From NCBI RefSeq assembly GCF_019654955.1, contig NZ_BPEV01000003.1, forward strand, positions 62,001 to 126,000: DNA of 64,000 bases, given 5' to 3'. The position numbers were made by a program, and so were the translations under genes. The notes beneath the pieces were generated by a model. That model was not told the DNA's origin. It saw only the letters and a program-made list of their open reading frames with translations, and searched no databases. The stretch comes from Shewanella sp. KT0246 (lineage in GTDB: Bacteria > Pseudomonadota > Gammaproteobacteria > Enterobacterales > Shewanellaceae). Position 1 is the stretch's first letter. Every line of letters begins with the position of its first letter. Below are positions 20,300 to 31,097 of this stretch, in pieces.

Positions 20300-20340
20300 C
20301 AGATATTTTGGCCGTTTCGATTTTATGTTAATATTTAAAA

Positions 20341-20375
20341 TAGAGTCAGCTTTTTAAGCTGGCTCTATTTTTTTC
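20341..20375 (+). terminator. Rho-independent terminator
   Basis: The stem TAGAGTCAGCTT / AAGCTGGCTCTA has one G-T pair and a short loop, and is followed by seven T residues. It ends the transcript of the helical protein before the tsaE operon. Confidence 0.88.
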
Positions 20376-20471
20376 TGCTATCTAAATCGAGTAATATTAC
20401 TGGAGGTGCTATTTATCTCTGTAAAGTTGCACTTTTTATATGATTAATCCCTCAAGTGCTGGTAAGTTAAC

Positions 20472-20930
20472 ATGACTTCAATAACAAAAAATCTTCAAGA
20501 TGAACAAGCTACAATAGAATTAGGCGTAACCTTGTCGTTATGGGTTTCAGCACCTCTGGTTATTTACCTAACGGGTGATTTAGGTGCAGGAAAAACGACT
20601 TTAAGCCGCGGGTTAATTCAGGGATTGGGTCATGCAGGTAACGTAAAAAGCCCAACCTATACGCTTGTTGAGCCGTATGAATTGAAAAATATGGATGTGT
20701 TTCATTTTGACTTATACCGTTTACTCGACCCTGAAGAACTTGAGTACATGGGGATCCGTGATTACTTTACTGATAAAAGCATCAGTATTATTGAGTGGCC
20801 AGATAGAGGCCACGGTTTGCTACCTGATGCTGATCTAGCAATACATTTAAGGTATCAAGGTGAGCAAAGACAAGTTGAATTAAGTGGGCTGACACCTTCA
20901 GGACAGCTGATCGTCGATAAATTAAAATAA
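20472..20930 (+). CDS. tsaE: tRNA threonylcarbamoyladenosine biosynthesis ATPase TsaE
   Basis: TsaE is the ATPase partner of TsaB and TsaD in making t6A at position 37 of ANN-decoding tRNAs. The Walker A motif is GDLGAGKTT (residues 35-43), with SPTYTLVEPYE and HFDLYRL motifs. The length of 152 residues is normal. It is the first gene of the tsaE-amiB-mutL-miaA-hfq-hflX-hflKC superoperon. miaA in the same operon also modifies A37. Confidence 0.96.
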   Translation: MTSITKNLQDEQATIELGVTLSLWVSAPLVIYLTGDLGAGKTTLSRGLIQGLGHAGNVKSPTYTLVEPYELKNMDVFHFDLYRLLDPEELEYMGIRDYFTDKSISIIEWPDRGHGLLPDADLAIHLRYQGEQRQVELSGLTPSGQLIVDKLK

Positions 20931-20947
20931 TAATGACTTAAGATAAA

Positions 20948-22255
20948 ATGACTCGAATTTTTACTTTTATATTTCTGCTTAGCTTCAGTTTTATTGTTGA
21001 AGCTGCGAACAAATTAGATAGCGTTAGAATTTGGGATGCACCAGATTCGACACGAGTTGTTTTAGATCTATCTAAAGCGCCTGACTATAGTTATTTTTCG
21101 TTAACTAATCCCCAGCGTCTGGTCATTGATTTAAAAGATGCCTCAACCAAGGTTAAGTTTGAAAACTTAGCGAAAAGCAGCAAATTAATTAGTAAAGTTA
21201 GGCTCAGTTCTCCGCCAAAAAAGGGCACTTTAAGATTAGTACTAGAATTAGCCACCCCAGTTAAAGCAAATCTGTTTTCGCTTTCACCGACAGCACCATA
21301 TGGCAATCGCTTAGTCGTTGATTTAGACAATTCAACCAATAAATCGACAGCAAAAAAGCAAGTCGTGCAAACCAGTAAACGTTCGACAGATGTGATTGTT
21401 GCTATTGATGCAGGCCATGGTGGAGAAGATCCTGGTTCTATTGGGCCGAAAGGCACCTTTGAAAAGAAAGTTGTATTAGCAATATCAAAAAGACTCGAGC
21501 GTAAGATAAATGAAACCCCAGGTATGAAGGCGGTAATGACTCGTAGTGGCGATTATTTTGTCAACTTAAATCAGCGTTCAGAATTAGCCAGAAATAGCCG
21601 TGCAGATTTATTGTTATCGATACACGCTGACGCATTTACTACGCCGCATCCAAAAGGTGCTTCAGTTTGGGTATTGTCTAAACGCCGTGCTAATACCGAA
21701 ATTGGTCGAGTATTTGAAGATAAAGAAAAGCACTCGGAGCTGTTAGGCGGTGTTGGTGACATTATCCAAAATACTGATAGTGAACAGTACTTGGTGATGA
21801 CATTAATTGATATGTCGATGGATCATTCAATGGCTGAAAGCCACAGCATCGCAACAGACATTCTTTCTGGTTTAGGTAAAGTCACTAAACTGCATAAGAA
21901 TAAACCTGAATCAGCGAGCTTTGCGGTTTTAAAATCAACCGATATCCCTTCTATTTTGATTGAAACCGGTTTCATCTCTAATCCTAAAGAAGAGAAACTG
22001 TTGCTTAATGGCAATCATCAACAAAAATTAGCCAATGCTATTCATAAAGGCGTTGTGAATTATTTTGAGTCTAATCCGCCATCTGGAACCTCTTTTGCCA
22101 AGCAAAGTAACGTTAAGCATACGGTTAGAAGCGGTGAGTCATTATCGGTTATTGCTCAGCGCTATAAAGTCAGTGTTGCCAATATTAAAAAAAGTAATAA
22201 CTTAAAGTCCGATGTATTACGAATAGGCCAAAAGCTGATCATTCCGAGGGCATAA
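20948..22255 (+). CDS. amiB: N-acetylmuramoyl-L-alanine amidase (AMIN-Amidase_3-LysM)
   Basis: This periplasmic amidase cleaves septal peptidoglycan during daughter-cell separation, activated by EnvC/NlpD-type LytM factors. It has a signal peptide (IFLLSFSFIVEAA). An AMIN domain (about residues 25-115) targets the septum. The zinc Amidase_3 domain (about 145-375) carries IDAGHGGEDPG, LSIHADAF and ETGFISN motifs. One C-terminal LysM (HTVRSGESLSVIAQRYKVS) follows. The symbol follows the tsaE-amiB-mutL order; AmiC-like enzymes share the AMIN domain. Confidence 0.94.
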   Translation: MTRIFTFIFLLSFSFIVEAANKLDSVRIWDAPDSTRVVLDLSKAPDYSYFSLTNPQRLVIDLKDASTKVKFENLAKSSKLISKVRLSSPPKKGTLRLVLELATPVKANLFSLSPTAPYGNRLVVDLDNSTNKSTAKKQVVQTSKRSTDVIVAIDAGHGGEDPGSIGPKGTFEKKVVLAISKRLERKINETPGMKAVMTRSGDYFVNLNQRSELARNSRADLLLSIHADAFTTPHPKGASVWVLSKRRANTEIGRVFEDKEKHSELLGGVGDIIQNTDSEQYLVMTLIDMSMDHSMAESHSIATDILSGLGKVTKLHKNKPESASFAVLKSTDIPSILIETGFISNPKEEKLLLNGNHQQKLANAIHKGVVNYFESNPPSGTSFAKQSNVKHTVRSGESLSVIAQRYKVSVANIKKSNNLKSDVLRIGQKLIIPRA

Positions 22256-22258
22256 TTT

Positions 22259-24193
22259 ATGGCGATTCAAATTTTACCGCCACAACTTGCTAACCAAATC
22301 GCGGCTGGTGAAGTTGTTGAAAGACCAGCCTCAGTTGTTAAAGAGTTGGTTGAAAACAGCTTGGATGCTGGCGCAACGCGGGTTGATATAGAGATCGACA
22401 AAGGCGGCAGTAAGCTCATTCGCATCCGTGATAATGGTAAAGGCATTGCAAAAGAAGAGCTAGCCTTAGCGTTATCGCGCCATGCAACATCCAAAGTTCA
22501 TTCACTAGATGACTTAGAGGCTATTTTAAGCTTTGGTTTTCGTGGTGAAGCCCTTGCAAGTATTAGTTCTGTGGCAAGACTTAGCTTAACCTCTAAACCT
22601 GCTGAGCAATCAGAAGCGTGGCAGGCTAACGCTGCTGGCTCACAAATGGATGTAAAAATTACGCCTGCAGCTCACCCAAAAGGCTCAACCATCGATGTGG
22701 TGGATTTGTTCTTTAATACTCCAGCAAGACGACGCTTTCTAAAGAGTGATAAAACTGAATTTACTCATATAGACGAATGGCTTAAGCGCATTGCTATCGC
22801 TAGAACAGATGTGCATTTTACTCTAACCCATAATGGCAAATTAGTTCGCCAATATCGCCCTGCTAATACTGAAATTCAATATAAACAACGCCTAGGTCAA
22901 ATTTGTGGCCGTGGCTTTGCTGAGCAAGCATTACATTTAGCATGTGAGCATGATGGGCTAACCTTATCAGGCTATTTACAATCACCTAGTGATACTCATG
23001 TTACGGATAGCTGCTATTTTTATGTTAATGGTCGCTTAGTGCGTGACCGCTTAGTTAATCACGCCGTTAAGCAAGCTTTTGGGCGCTTTAATATTCAACA
23101 TCAACCCGGTTATGTGTTGATGCTTGAGATCGACCCTCATCAAGTGGATGTAAATGTTCATCCTGCTAAGCATGAAGTTCGGTTTCATCAAAGTCGGTTG
23201 GTCCATGACTTTATTTTGCAGGCACTGCAATCGGTTTTAGAGCAAATTTCTGAGTTAGTATTAGATCCCAATGGGCAACATGGACATGAAGATAGCTACC
23301 ATCAGCCTCTTCAGGATTCTTCGTCTCATCGACAAAACCAGCCGCAAGTTGCAAGTCAGCCAAATAATCAAGGTCACTCAGGTGATTTATACGCTGGAGA
23401 GGGGGCTCAAGCTAATTCGTACCTATCTCAAATTACTGCTAGCCATACAGATAGCAGCAGAGAATATCAGCCAAGGGAAGTGAGCCGTAATCGATTCGGC
23501 AATATGTCTGTACCTGCCCAAGGTCATCAGTATGGCAGTTCACAAGGCGGTAATAGTAGAGCGGTGGATTCTGCAGAAGTAACACCGGCAGCAATCGCCA
23601 ATTATGGCCAACTGTTGCAAACTCATAGTGAAAATACTTCATTAACACAAGTTAATGAAGTAAATGTAGTAGCATTGAATACCATGCCGCCTTTGTTAGA
23701 TGGCCAATACTGGGTGCTAGTAAAAGATAGTCAATTACAACTATTAGATATTTCACAAGTGTCAGTTATTGTTACCAAAAATGAAATTTTGGCTAAAATT
23801 AAAACCGGTTTGGTAGGGCAACCTTTGCTAATGCCGGTTTCAATTCAAGCAGATGTAGATTGGAAAGCATTGCTGGAGGAACGAGATATATTGCTGCGCA
23901 GACTGGGTTTAACCTTATCTATTCGCTACCAACAGTTGATAATTAAGAATGTGCCCCCATATCTGAGAGATAGCCAGTTAGCGGTATTAATTCCAGAATT
24001 ATTAAACTGGATTAAATTAGAAACCCCTTCAGATGAAGCATTATCACTGTGGATAGCTAAACATCAAACGCAATCGTTTGCTGCAGCATCTGATATTTGG
24101 TTTAAATACTGTCAATTAGATAACGAACAGAAGTCGAGTCTAGAGTCTCAAGCGAAGTCGTTACCGTGGAAAACATGGTTAGAAGAGAATTAA
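22259..24193 (+). CDS. mutL: DNA mismatch repair protein MutL
   Basis: MutL is an ATP-gated matchmaker linking MutS to downstream nucleases. The N-terminal GHKL ATPase motifs are [30 protein letters not shown] and [15 protein letters not shown] Gln/Ser-rich linker runs from about residue 335 to 455, and a C-terminal dimerisation domain follows. The DQHA-x2-E-x4-E endonuclease motif is not visible, in line with species that use MutH. The length is 644 residues. It begins three bases after the amiB stop. Confidence 0.97.
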   Translation: MAIQILPPQLANQIAAGEVVERPASVVKELVENSLDAGATRVDIEIDKGGSKLIRIRDNGKGIAKEELALALSRHATSKVHSLDDLEAILSFGFRGEALASISSVARLSLTSKPAEQSEAWQANAAGSQMDVKITPAAHPKGSTIDVVDLFFNTPARRRFLKSDKTEFTHIDEWLKRIAIARTDVHFTLTHNGKLVRQYRPANTEIQYKQRLGQICGRGFAEQALHLACEHDGLTLSGYLQSPSDTHVTDSCYFYVNGRLVRDRLVNHAVKQAFGRFNIQHQPGYVLMLEIDPHQVDVNVHPAKHEVRFHQSRLVHDFILQALQSVLEQISELVLDPNGQHGHEDSYHQPLQDSSSHRQNQPQVASQPNNQGHSGDLYAGEGAQANSYLSQITASHTDSSREYQPREVSRNRFGNMSVPAQGHQYGSSQGGNSRAVDSAEVTPAAIANYGQLLQTHSENTSLTQVNEVNVVALNTMPPLLDGQYWVLVKDSQLQLLDISQVSVIVTKNEILAKIKTGLVGQPLLMPVSIQADVDWKALLEERDILLRRLGLTLSIRYQQLIIKNVPPYLRDSQLAVLIPELLNWIKLETPSDEALSLWIAKHQTQSFAAASDIWFKYCQLDNEQKSSLESQAKSLPWKTWLEEN

Positions 24194-24194
24194 T

Positions 24195-25121
24195 GTGAAC
24201 CAACTTAAACAACCTAAAGTATTGTTTTTAATGGGGCCTACAGCTTCTGGTAAAACATCTTTAGCTATTGAAATGGCACAAAAACACAACTGTGAAATTA
24301 TTTCAGTTGATTCTGCGCTGATTTATCGTCAAATGGACATTGGTTCAGCTAAACCTAATGCTGATGAGTTAGCATTAGCTCCGCATCGCTTAATTGATAT
24401 ATTAGATCCGAGTGAAAGTTACTCGGCAGCAGATTTTAGACGCGATGCACTTAATGAAATAGAACAAATTATTGCTCGTGGTAAAACACCATTATTGGTG
24501 GGCGGAACCATGATGTATTTTAAAGCATTGCTTGAAGGCTTATCGCCACTTCCTGCAGCTGACGAAAACGTCAGAGCTGAGATAAATAAACAAGCAGAAA
24601 TGCTAGGCTGGGATGCATTACATCAGCAACTGTGTGAAATTGACCCTGTTGCAGGTGAGCGAATTCACCCTAATGATCCTCAGCGATTATCGCGTGCTTT
24701 AGAAGTATTTAAAATAACAGGTAAGACAATGACTGAATTGACTGCAACAAAGTCAGAAGCATTGCCTTATGATGTGGTGCAATTTGCCATTGCGCCACTT
24801 GATAGAAAAGTATTACATGAATTAATCGCAAAAAGATTTAAACTGATGATGGAACAAGGTTTTATCGAAGAAGTTCAGCGATTAAAAGACCGAGGTGATT
24901 TGCATTTAGATATGCCTTCAATGCGCTGTGTTGGTTACAGACAGTGCTGGCAATACTTAGATGAAGAGTTTGACTGTGATACTTTGGTAGAAAAAGCGAC
25001 TGCTGCTACTAGGCAATTGGCAAAACGTCAATTAACATGGTTGAGAAGTTGGCCTGATTTAAATTGGCTTGAAAGTGGAGCCGAAGGAAATTTAGTTACA
25101 CTTATACGACATTCGAGCTAG
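24195..25121 (+). CDS. miaA: tRNA dimethylallyltransferase
   Basis: MiaA adds a dimethylallyl group to A37 of tRNAs reading UNN codons. The P-loop GPTASGKT is at residues 14-21, with [35 protein letters not shown] and [19 protein letters not shown]. The 308-residue length is typical. Translation starts at GTG 24195, almost touching the mutL stop, so coupling is likely. Confidence 0.97.
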   Translation: MNQLKQPKVLFLMGPTASGKTSLAIEMAQKHNCEIISVDSALIYRQMDIGSAKPNADELALAPHRLIDILDPSESYSAADFRRDALNEIEQIIARGKTPLLVGGTMMYFKALLEGLSPLPAADENVRAEINKQAEMLGWDALHQQLCEIDPVAGERIHPNDPQRLSRALEVFKITGKTMTELTATKSEALPYDVVQFAIAPLDRKVLHELIAKRFKLMMEQGFIEEVQRLKDRGDLHLDMPSMRCVGYRQCWQYLDEEFDCDTLVEKATAATRQLAKRQLTWLRSWPDLNWLESGAEGNLVTLIRHSS

Positions 25122-25138
25122 ATTATTCGCCGTTGCTG

Positions 25139-25144
25139 TATAAT
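25139..25144 (+). promoter_or_regulatory. Candidate -10 element upstream of hfq
   Basis: A perfect TATAAT lies 66 bases before the hfq ATG, just after miaA. No convincing -35 was found. Internal promoters before hfq are known in this operon type, so the site is plausible but weakly supported. Confidence 0.35.
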
Positions 25145-25194
25145 ACTCAAACTAAACAATAAAACATTATTCAAAAAATTTGTTTTGAAAATAA

Positions 25195-25470
<276 letters not shown>

Positions 25471-25489
25471 TCTTTAAGGAGTTTGTTAC

Positions 25490-26809
25490 TTGTTTGATCG
25501 CTATGAAGCGGGTGAAACCGCAGTTCTTGTACACATTGACTTTTCTGATGACGACCGAAGAGAAGACATTACAGAGTTACAATTATTAGTCGAATCAGCA
25601 GGTGCTCGCTCTGTTGGTGTTATTACCGGAAGTCGACGTTCACCTGATCGAAAGTTTTTTGTAGGGACAGGTAAAGTAGAAGAGTTAGCCGCTATGGTGG
25701 CTGCTACTGAAGCAAATGTCGTGATTTTTAATCACGCGTTAAGTCCTGCTCAAGAAAGAAACTTAGAACAAATTTGTGAATGCCGAGTTTTAGACCGGAC
25801 AGCACTGATTTTAGATATTTTTGCTCAACGAGCGAGAACACACGAAGGTAAGTTGCAAGTGGAGCTAGCGCAATTGCGCCACATGTCGACTCGCCTTATT
25901 CGTGGTTGGACTCACTTGGAGAGACAAAAAGGTGGTATTGGTATGCGAGGGCCTGGGGAAACCCAGCTCGAAACCGATAGACGTTTACTGCGTGGACGAA
26001 TTAAAAGTATTAATCGTCGACTTGATAAAGTAGACAAGCAACGTGAACAGAGTCGTCGTTCGCGTAAACGCAGTGACTTGTCCACTGTGTCATTGGTGGG
26101 TTATACCAATGCAGGTAAGTCAACGTTGTTTAATGCGTTAACCGCTTCTGAAGTGTATGCAGCGGATCAGTTGTTCGCCACACTGGATCCAACACTGCGC
26201 AAGCTAAATTTACCTGATGGGGCCGTTATTTTAGCGGATACTGTTGGGTTTATTCGTCATCTACCTCATGATTTAGTCGCAGCCTTCAAAGCTACACTGC
26301 AAGAAACTCGTCAAGCTGACTTGTTATTGCATGCTATCGATTGTGCTGATGAAAATATGACGGAAAATTTCGAGCAAGTTCAAAATGTACTTGAAGAAAT
26401 TGACGCAGATACTATTCCACAACTAGTTGTTTGTAATAAAATCGACTTACTGGAAGACTTTGTACCTCGCATCGATTACGACGATGAGGGGATGCCTGAA
26501 CGAGTTTGGGTATCTGCACAAAAACAAATTGGATTTGAATTGCTATTACAGGCTATCAACGAGTTAATCGGTGAAGTCATTGTGGAGCAAACATTGAAAA
26601 TACCAGCGACGGCTGGGCATTATCTTGGTCAGTTTTATGGACTGGACGCGATACAGCAGAAAGAGTATGACGATCTGGGGAACTGTATTTTGTCTGTTCG
26701 TTTATCGGAAGCCAATTGGCGTCGATTAACAAAACAGAGTCAAGGCGAATTAGAGACGTTTATTTGTGAGGATTCAATTGAAGACTCAGAAGTAGACGTT
26801 ACTTGCTAA
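25490..26809 (+). CDS. hflX: Ribosome-associated GTPase HflX
   Basis: HflX is a GTPase that splits or rescues stalled 70S ribosomes under stress. It has an N-terminal HflX domain (RSPDRKFFVGTGKVEEL), a coiled linker (GPGETQLETDRR), then the G domain with GYTNAGKSTLFN, DTVGFIRHLPH and NKIDLL. The length is 439 residues. The start is TTG at 25490, supported by AAGGAG nine bases upstream. Confidence 0.96.
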   Translation: MFDRYEAGETAVLVHIDFSDDDRREDITELQLLVESAGARSVGVITGSRRSPDRKFFVGTGKVEELAAMVAATEANVVIFNHALSPAQERNLEQICECRVLDRTALILDIFAQRARTHEGKLQVELAQLRHMSTRLIRGWTHLERQKGGIGMRGPGETQLETDRRLLRGRIKSINRRLDKVDKQREQSRRSRKRSDLSTVSLVGYTNAGKSTLFNALTASEVYAADQLFATLDPTLRKLNLPDGAVILADTVGFIRHLPHDLVAAFKATLQETRQADLLLHAIDCADENMTENFEQVQNVLEEIDADTIPQLVVCNKIDLLEDFVPRIDYDDEGMPERVWVSAQKQIGFELLLQAINELIGEVIVEQTLKIPATAGHYLGQFYGLDAIQQKEYDDLGNCILSVRLSEANWRRLTKQSQGELETFICEDSIEDSEVDVTC

Positions 26810-26842
26810 TAACATTTATTTCATCCACTTATGGAGTGCTAA

Positions 26843-28000
26843 ATGGCTTGGAATGAGCCCGGTAACAAGGGAAAAGATAAAGACCCTTGGGGAAACAAAA
26901 ACGGTAACGATAAAGGCCCACCAGATCTAGACGAAGTATTTCGTAATCTTTCAAAGCGCTTTGGCGGTGGTAAAGGTGGTTCTGGTGGATCGTCAAGTCC
27001 TTCATTTAACTCAACCAGCATTATTGTTGTGTTAGTTATTGGCTTGTTGGTGTGGGGCGCTTCAGGTTTTTATACCATTAAAGAAGCTGAGCGTGGGGTG
27101 ACATTACGTTTCGGTCAGCACTCAGGCGAAGTTGGACCTGGTTTGCATTGGAAAGCGACATTTGTCGATGAGGTTTTCCCTGTAAATATTAAAGCGGTTC
27201 GATCAATTCCATCTTCTGGCAGCATGCTAACATCTGACGAAAACTTGGTTAAAGTTGAGCTAGATGTTCAATATCGTGTAGACGATGCCTATTTGTATTT
27301 GTTCAGCGCTGTTGATGCCAATGCAAGTTTAAGAGAAGCAACTGATAGTGCTTTACGTTATGTGATTGGACATAACACTATGGATGACATCCTGACAACT
27401 GGTCGTGATGCAATTCGTCGTGATACTTGGTCTGAACTCGAACGTATTCTTGAACCATACAAATTGGGTTTATCAATTCAAGACGTCAACTTCTTGCCTG
27501 CTCGTCCACCTGAAGAAGTGAAAGATGCTTTTGATGATGCAATTTCTGCACAAGAAGATGAACAACGTTTTATTCGTGAAGCTGAAGCTTACGCACGTGA
27601 AATTGAACCTAAAGCTCGTGGTCAAGTTGAACGTATGGCCCAAGATGCTAGTGCTTATAAACAGCGTGAAGTATTAGAAGCCCAAGGTAAAGTTGCACGA
27701 TTTGAGCAGTTATTACCTGAATATGAAATGGCACCAGAAGTGACTCGTAAGCGTCTTTATTTAGATGCAATGCAAGAAGTCATGGCTGACACCAACAAGG
27801 TACTTATAGATACCAAAAACAGTGGTAACTTAATGTATTTGCCTTTAGATAAAATGATGGATAATCAAACTAAACGTAAAGTGGTTGAGCCTGTTGTGGA
27901 AACGCATATCAATACACCTTCAAATAACTTGTTTGATTCGTCAATGCCGCTTGATGGCCGCCAAACACGCGAGTCTCGTTCTCGCCAAGGGAGGGACTAA
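26843..28000 (+). CDS. hflK: FtsH protease modulator HflK
   Basis: HflK is an SPFH/prohibitin-family inner-membrane protein that forms a complex with HflC around the FtsH protease. It has a Gly/Lys/Asn-rich cytoplasmic N-terminus (about 55 residues), one membrane helix (IIVVLVIGLLVWGASGFYTI), then the SPFH domain and a long coiled-coil (about 245-300). The 385-residue length is normal. hflC follows after three bases. Confidence 0.97.
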   Translation: MAWNEPGNKGKDKDPWGNKNGNDKGPPDLDEVFRNLSKRFGGGKGGSGGSSSPSFNSTSIIVVLVIGLLVWGASGFYTIKEAERGVTLRFGQHSGEVGPGLHWKATFVDEVFPVNIKAVRSIPSSGSMLTSDENLVKVELDVQYRVDDAYLYLFSAVDANASLREATDSALRYVIGHNTMDDILTTGRDAIRRDTWSELERILEPYKLGLSIQDVNFLPARPPEEVKDAFDDAISAQEDEQRFIREAEAYAREIEPKARGQVERMAQDASAYKQREVLEAQGKVARFEQLLPEYEMAPEVTRKRLYLDAMQEVMADTNKVLIDTKNSGNLMYLPLDKMMDNQTKRKVVEPVVETHINTPSNNLFDSSMPLDGRQTRESRSRQGRD

Positions 28001-28003
28001 CTC

Positions 28004-28894
28004 ATGGGTAGATTTGGACTAATTATTGTAGTCATCCTGTTAGGGGTTGGTTTTTCATCTTTGATGGTAGTAAATGAAGGTGAACGTGCCATTGTTTCTC
28101 GTTTTGGTGAGATTTTAAAAGATGATGTTAACGGCGAAGCTGTTACTCGTGTGCTTGCACCGGGAATCCATTTTAAAATACCTGCTATCGATAAGGTTAA
28201 ATATCTTGATGCACGTATTCAAACTCTAGATGGCGCAGCTGACCGTTTCGTGACTTCTGAAAAGAAAGATTTGATGGTTGATTCTTACGTTAAATGGCGT
28301 ATTAATGACTTTGAAACTTTCTACCTTTCAACAGGTGGCGGTAACATCGTGACTGCAGAAGACTTACTACAACGTAAAATCAACAATGATTTACGTACAG
28401 AGTTCGGTCGTCGCACCATTAAAGAAATTGTTTCTGGTAAACGTGATGAACTGCAAAATGATGCACTAGAAAATGCAGCTGAAAGTTCACAAGACCTTGG
28501 TATTGAAGTGGTTGACGTTCGTGTTAAACAAATCAACTTACCAGCAAACGTGAGTAGCAGTATTTTCCAACGTATGCGAGCAGAGCGTCAAGCTGTTGCG
28601 AAAGAGCATCGTGCACAAGGTAAAGAGCAATCTGAAATCATTCGTGCAACGATCGATGCTGATGTAACGGTTAAAGTTGCTGAAGCTGAACGTAAAGCCT
28701 TAACAGTTCGAGGTGAAGGTGATGCATTATCTGCTAAGATTTATGCAGATGCATACAATAAAGATCCTGAATTCTATGGTTTTTTGCGTAGCTTAGAAGC
28801 TTACAAAGAAAGTTTTGCTGGCAACAGTGATGTGATGGTTTTAGAACCTGATAGTGATTTCTTCAAGTACATGAAGTCAATTGATGGTAAGTAA
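28004..28894 (+). CDS. hflC: FtsH protease modulator HflC
   Basis: HflC is the partner of HflK, with a single N-terminal signal-anchor helix (IIVVILLGVGFSSLMVV). The SPFH domain begins EGERAIVSRFGEI, and a helical C-terminal region is rich in Ala/Glu (KVAEAERKALTVRGEGDA). The length is 296 residues. It is the last gene of the superoperon and is followed by a clear terminator. Confidence 0.97.
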   Translation: MGRFGLIIVVILLGVGFSSLMVVNEGERAIVSRFGEILKDDVNGEAVTRVLAPGIHFKIPAIDKVKYLDARIQTLDGAADRFVTSEKKDLMVDSYVKWRINDFETFYLSTGGGNIVTAEDLLQRKINNDLRTEFGRRTIKEIVSGKRDELQNDALENAAESSQDLGIEVVDVRVKQINLPANVSSSIFQRMRAERQAVAKEHRAQGKEQSEIIRATIDADVTVKVAEAERKALTVRGEGDALSAKIYADAYNKDPEFYGFLRSLEAYKESFAGNSDVMVLEPDSDFFKYMKSIDGK

Positions 28895-28912
28895 ATTCTA
28901 ATTTGCTTGAAT

Positions 28913-28940
28913 AAAAACCCGGTTTATACCGGGTTTTTTT
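28913..28940 (+). terminator. Rho-independent terminator after hflC
   Basis: AAAAACCCGGT-TTAT-ACCGGG followed by seven T residues. It closes the tsaE-hflC operon. Confidence 0.88.
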
Positions 28941-29292
28941 ATGCCTGGGCTTTTTTATTCAAATAAATTGAATTTCTCTCCTTTGGACTAATTATTCAGT
29001 CATGACTAATTTAGATTAAGAGTATTTCATTAAATATTATTTATTTACAATAGCTTATAAATTTCACTTCTAGGCATATTGTTGTAAATAGGTGAAATGG
29101 CTTGGTTGTTTTTTGTGCGCTATAAAAAAAACATACAAATCCCGCAACTTAGTTGTGTGTTTTACTATGATCTGGTTCTAATTTTTCGCTATAATGAGCC
29201 CCGCCTCAAAGTATAGATTTAGCGATTAGTGATTCTAATGTTGCTAAGTTATTAAAATATAAGAATTCCAACACCCTCTGGGAGATAAGTGG
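28941..29292 (+). other. Gene-free stretch with the petABC promoter region
   Basis: This 352-base AT-rich gap between the hflC terminator and petA contains no credible coding frame. A TATAAT at 29190-29195, followed by a GC-rich stretch (GAGCCCCGCC), is the best -10 candidate, about 98 bases before petA; no good -35 is seen. The rplM-rpsI genes often placed before petA are absent here. Confidence 0.5.
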
Positions 29293-29883
29293 ATGAGCAA
29301 TGCGCCAGTCGATACCGGACGCCGCAGATTCCTGACAGCCGCAACCGCCGTAGTAGGTGGAGCTGGTGCCGTCGCTGTAGCGGTGCCTTTTATCAAGTCA
29401 TGGAATCCGAGCGCTAAAGCGAAAGCTGCAGGTGCACCGGTTGAAGTTAATATTAGTAAAGTAGAGCCAGGTCAATTAATTCGTGTTGAATGGCGTGGCA
29501 AACCTGTATGGGTTGTACGTCGTACAGATGCAATTCTGAGCGAACTGTCTTCGTTAGATGGTCAATTACGCGATCCTGCCTCTGAAGAGTTACAACAGCC
29601 TGATTATGCAGCTAACCCTGCGCGTTCAATCAAGCCTGAATTCTTCATTGCTGTAGGTATTTGTACTCACCTAGGTTGTTCACCAACTTACTTACCAGAT
29701 TCATTTGGTGAGCAAGTAGAAGGTGTGACTGCTGGTTTTTTCTGTCCATGTCATGGTTCTAAATTTGATATGGCTGGTCGTGTATTCCAGGGTGTACCTG
29801 CACCATTAAACCTTGTTGTACCGCCACATCAATATGTAGATGACGGCACGGTACTCATCGGTGTAGACACAGGAGCTGCATAA
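29293..29883 (+). CDS. petA: Ubiquinol-cytochrome c reductase iron-sulfur (Rieske) subunit
   Basis: This is the Rieske subunit of the cytochrome bc1 complex, which passes electrons from quinol to cytochrome c1. It has a Tat-type anchor (GRRRFLTAAT, residues 9-18, and a hydrophobic helix to about 35). Cluster ligands are C124, H126 (CTHLGC, to C129) and C151, H154 (CPCHGS). Length 196 residues. It is the first gene of petABC and abuts petB. Confidence 0.97.
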   Translation: MSNAPVDTGRRRFLTAATAVVGGAGAVAVAVPFIKSWNPSAKAKAAGAPVEVNISKVEPGQLIRVEWRGKPVWVVRRTDAILSELSSLDGQLRDPASEELQQPDYAANPARSIKPEFFIAVGICTHLGCSPTYLPDSFGEQVEGVTAGFFCPCHGSKFDMAGRVFQGVPAPLNLVVPPHQYVDDGTVLIGVDTGAA

Positions 29884-31097
29884 TGGTTAAGAATATTGTT
29901 GATTGGATTGATGCTCGCATCCCAATGACGGCGACGTATAACCGCCACGTTGGTCAATATCCAACTCCAAAGAACTTCAACTTCTGGTATTTCTTTGGTT
30001 CATTAGCACTACTTGTTTTAGTTAACCAATTACTGACTGGTATTTGGCTAACCATGAATTACGTGCCAACAGCTGAAGGTGCATTCGCTTCAGTTGAATA
30101 CATCATGCGTGATGTTGAATACGGTTGGTTACTCCGCTATATGCATTCCACAGGTGCTTCCGCATTCTTTGTGGTGGTCTATCTTCATATGTTCCGTGGT
30201 CTTATCTACGGTTCTTACCAAAAGCCAAGAGAATTACTTTGGTTGTTCGGTATGTTGATTTTCCTAGTACTAATGGCAGAAGCCTTTATGGGTTACTTGC
30301 TACCTTGGGGACAAATGTCTTACTGGGGCGCACAGGTAATTATCTCTTTGTTCGGGGCAATACCGTTTATTGGTGATGACCTTACATTGTGGATCCGTGG
30401 TGACTATGTTGTTTCTGGTGCTACACTAAACCGCTTCTTTGCATTGCATGTTATTGCTTTGCCACTTGTACTTGTTGTACTTGTTTTCCTTCACTTAATT
30501 GCATTACACGAAGTGGGTTCAAATAACCCAGACGGTGTTGAAGTTAAGAAGAATAAAGATGAAAACGGATGGCCAGTAGATGCTATTCCTTTCCACCCTT
30601 ATTACACAGTGAAAGACATCATGGGCGTGGCCGGTTTCTTAATCGTGTTCTGTTATGTGTTGTTCTTTATGCCTGAAGGTGGCGGTTACTTCCTTGAGAA
30701 GCCGAACTTTGAAGCGGCTAACCCAATGAAGACTCCTGAACATATTGCTCCAGTTTGGTACTTCACACCATTCTACGCAATCTTACGTGCGATTCCTGAC
30801 AAGTTATTAGGTGTTGTGGGTATGGGTCTTGCGATTGCTGTATTGTTCGTACTACCTTGGCTAGATCGTTGTAAAGTGAAATCTATCCGTTACCGTGGCT
30901 TGATCCACAAGATTAATATTGCACAATTCACTGTGTCTTTCTTAATCCTTGGTTACTTAGGTGCTGTTCCAGCAACACCAACATTAACTATTGCGGCTCG
31001 TATCTTTACACTTACTTATTTTGGCTTCTTTGTTGCGCTGTGGGTTTACAGTAAAAATGAAAAGACAAAAACGGTTCCTACGAGGGTGACACACTAA
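29883..31097 (+). CDS. petB: Cytochrome b of the bc1 complex
   Basis: This integral membrane cytochrome carries two hemes b and the Qo and Qi quinone sites. It has eight expected membrane helices, the PEWY-equivalent Qo motif as APVWYF, and heme-ligand His pairs in the RYMHSTGASAFF/VVVYLHMFRG and RFFALHVIALP/LVFLHLIALHE regions. The 404-residue length is typical for proteobacterial cytochrome b. It overlaps petA and petC by one base each. Confidence 0.97.
   Translation: MVKNIVDWIDARIPMTATYNRHVGQYPTPKNFNFWYFFGSLALLVLVNQLLTGIWLTMNYVPTAEGAFASVEYIMRDVEYGWLLRYMHSTGASAFFVVVYLHMFRGLIYGSYQKPRELLWLFGMLIFLVLMAEAFMGYLLPWGQMSYWGAQVIISLFGAIPFIGDDLTLWIRGDYVVSGATLNRFFALHVIALPLVLVVLVFLHLIALHEVGSNNPDGVEVKKNKDENGWPVDAIPFHPYYTVKDIMGVAGFLIVFCYVLFFMPEGGGYFLEKPNFEAANPMKTPEHIAPVWYFTPFYAILRAIPDKLLGVVGMGLAIAVLFVLPWLDRCKVKSIRYRGLIHKINIAQFTVSFLILGYLGAVPATPTLTIAARIFTLTYFGFFVALWVYSKNEKTKTVPTRVTH

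Noticed and set aside
21091..21456. 121-codon leftward frame inside amiB
   Set aside because: Antisense to the AMIN and early amidase domains; no domain or start signal of its own.
29167..29195. Complete sigma-70 promoter for petA
   Set aside because: TATAAT is good, but no acceptable -35 lies 16-18 bases upstream, so only the -10 is noted.
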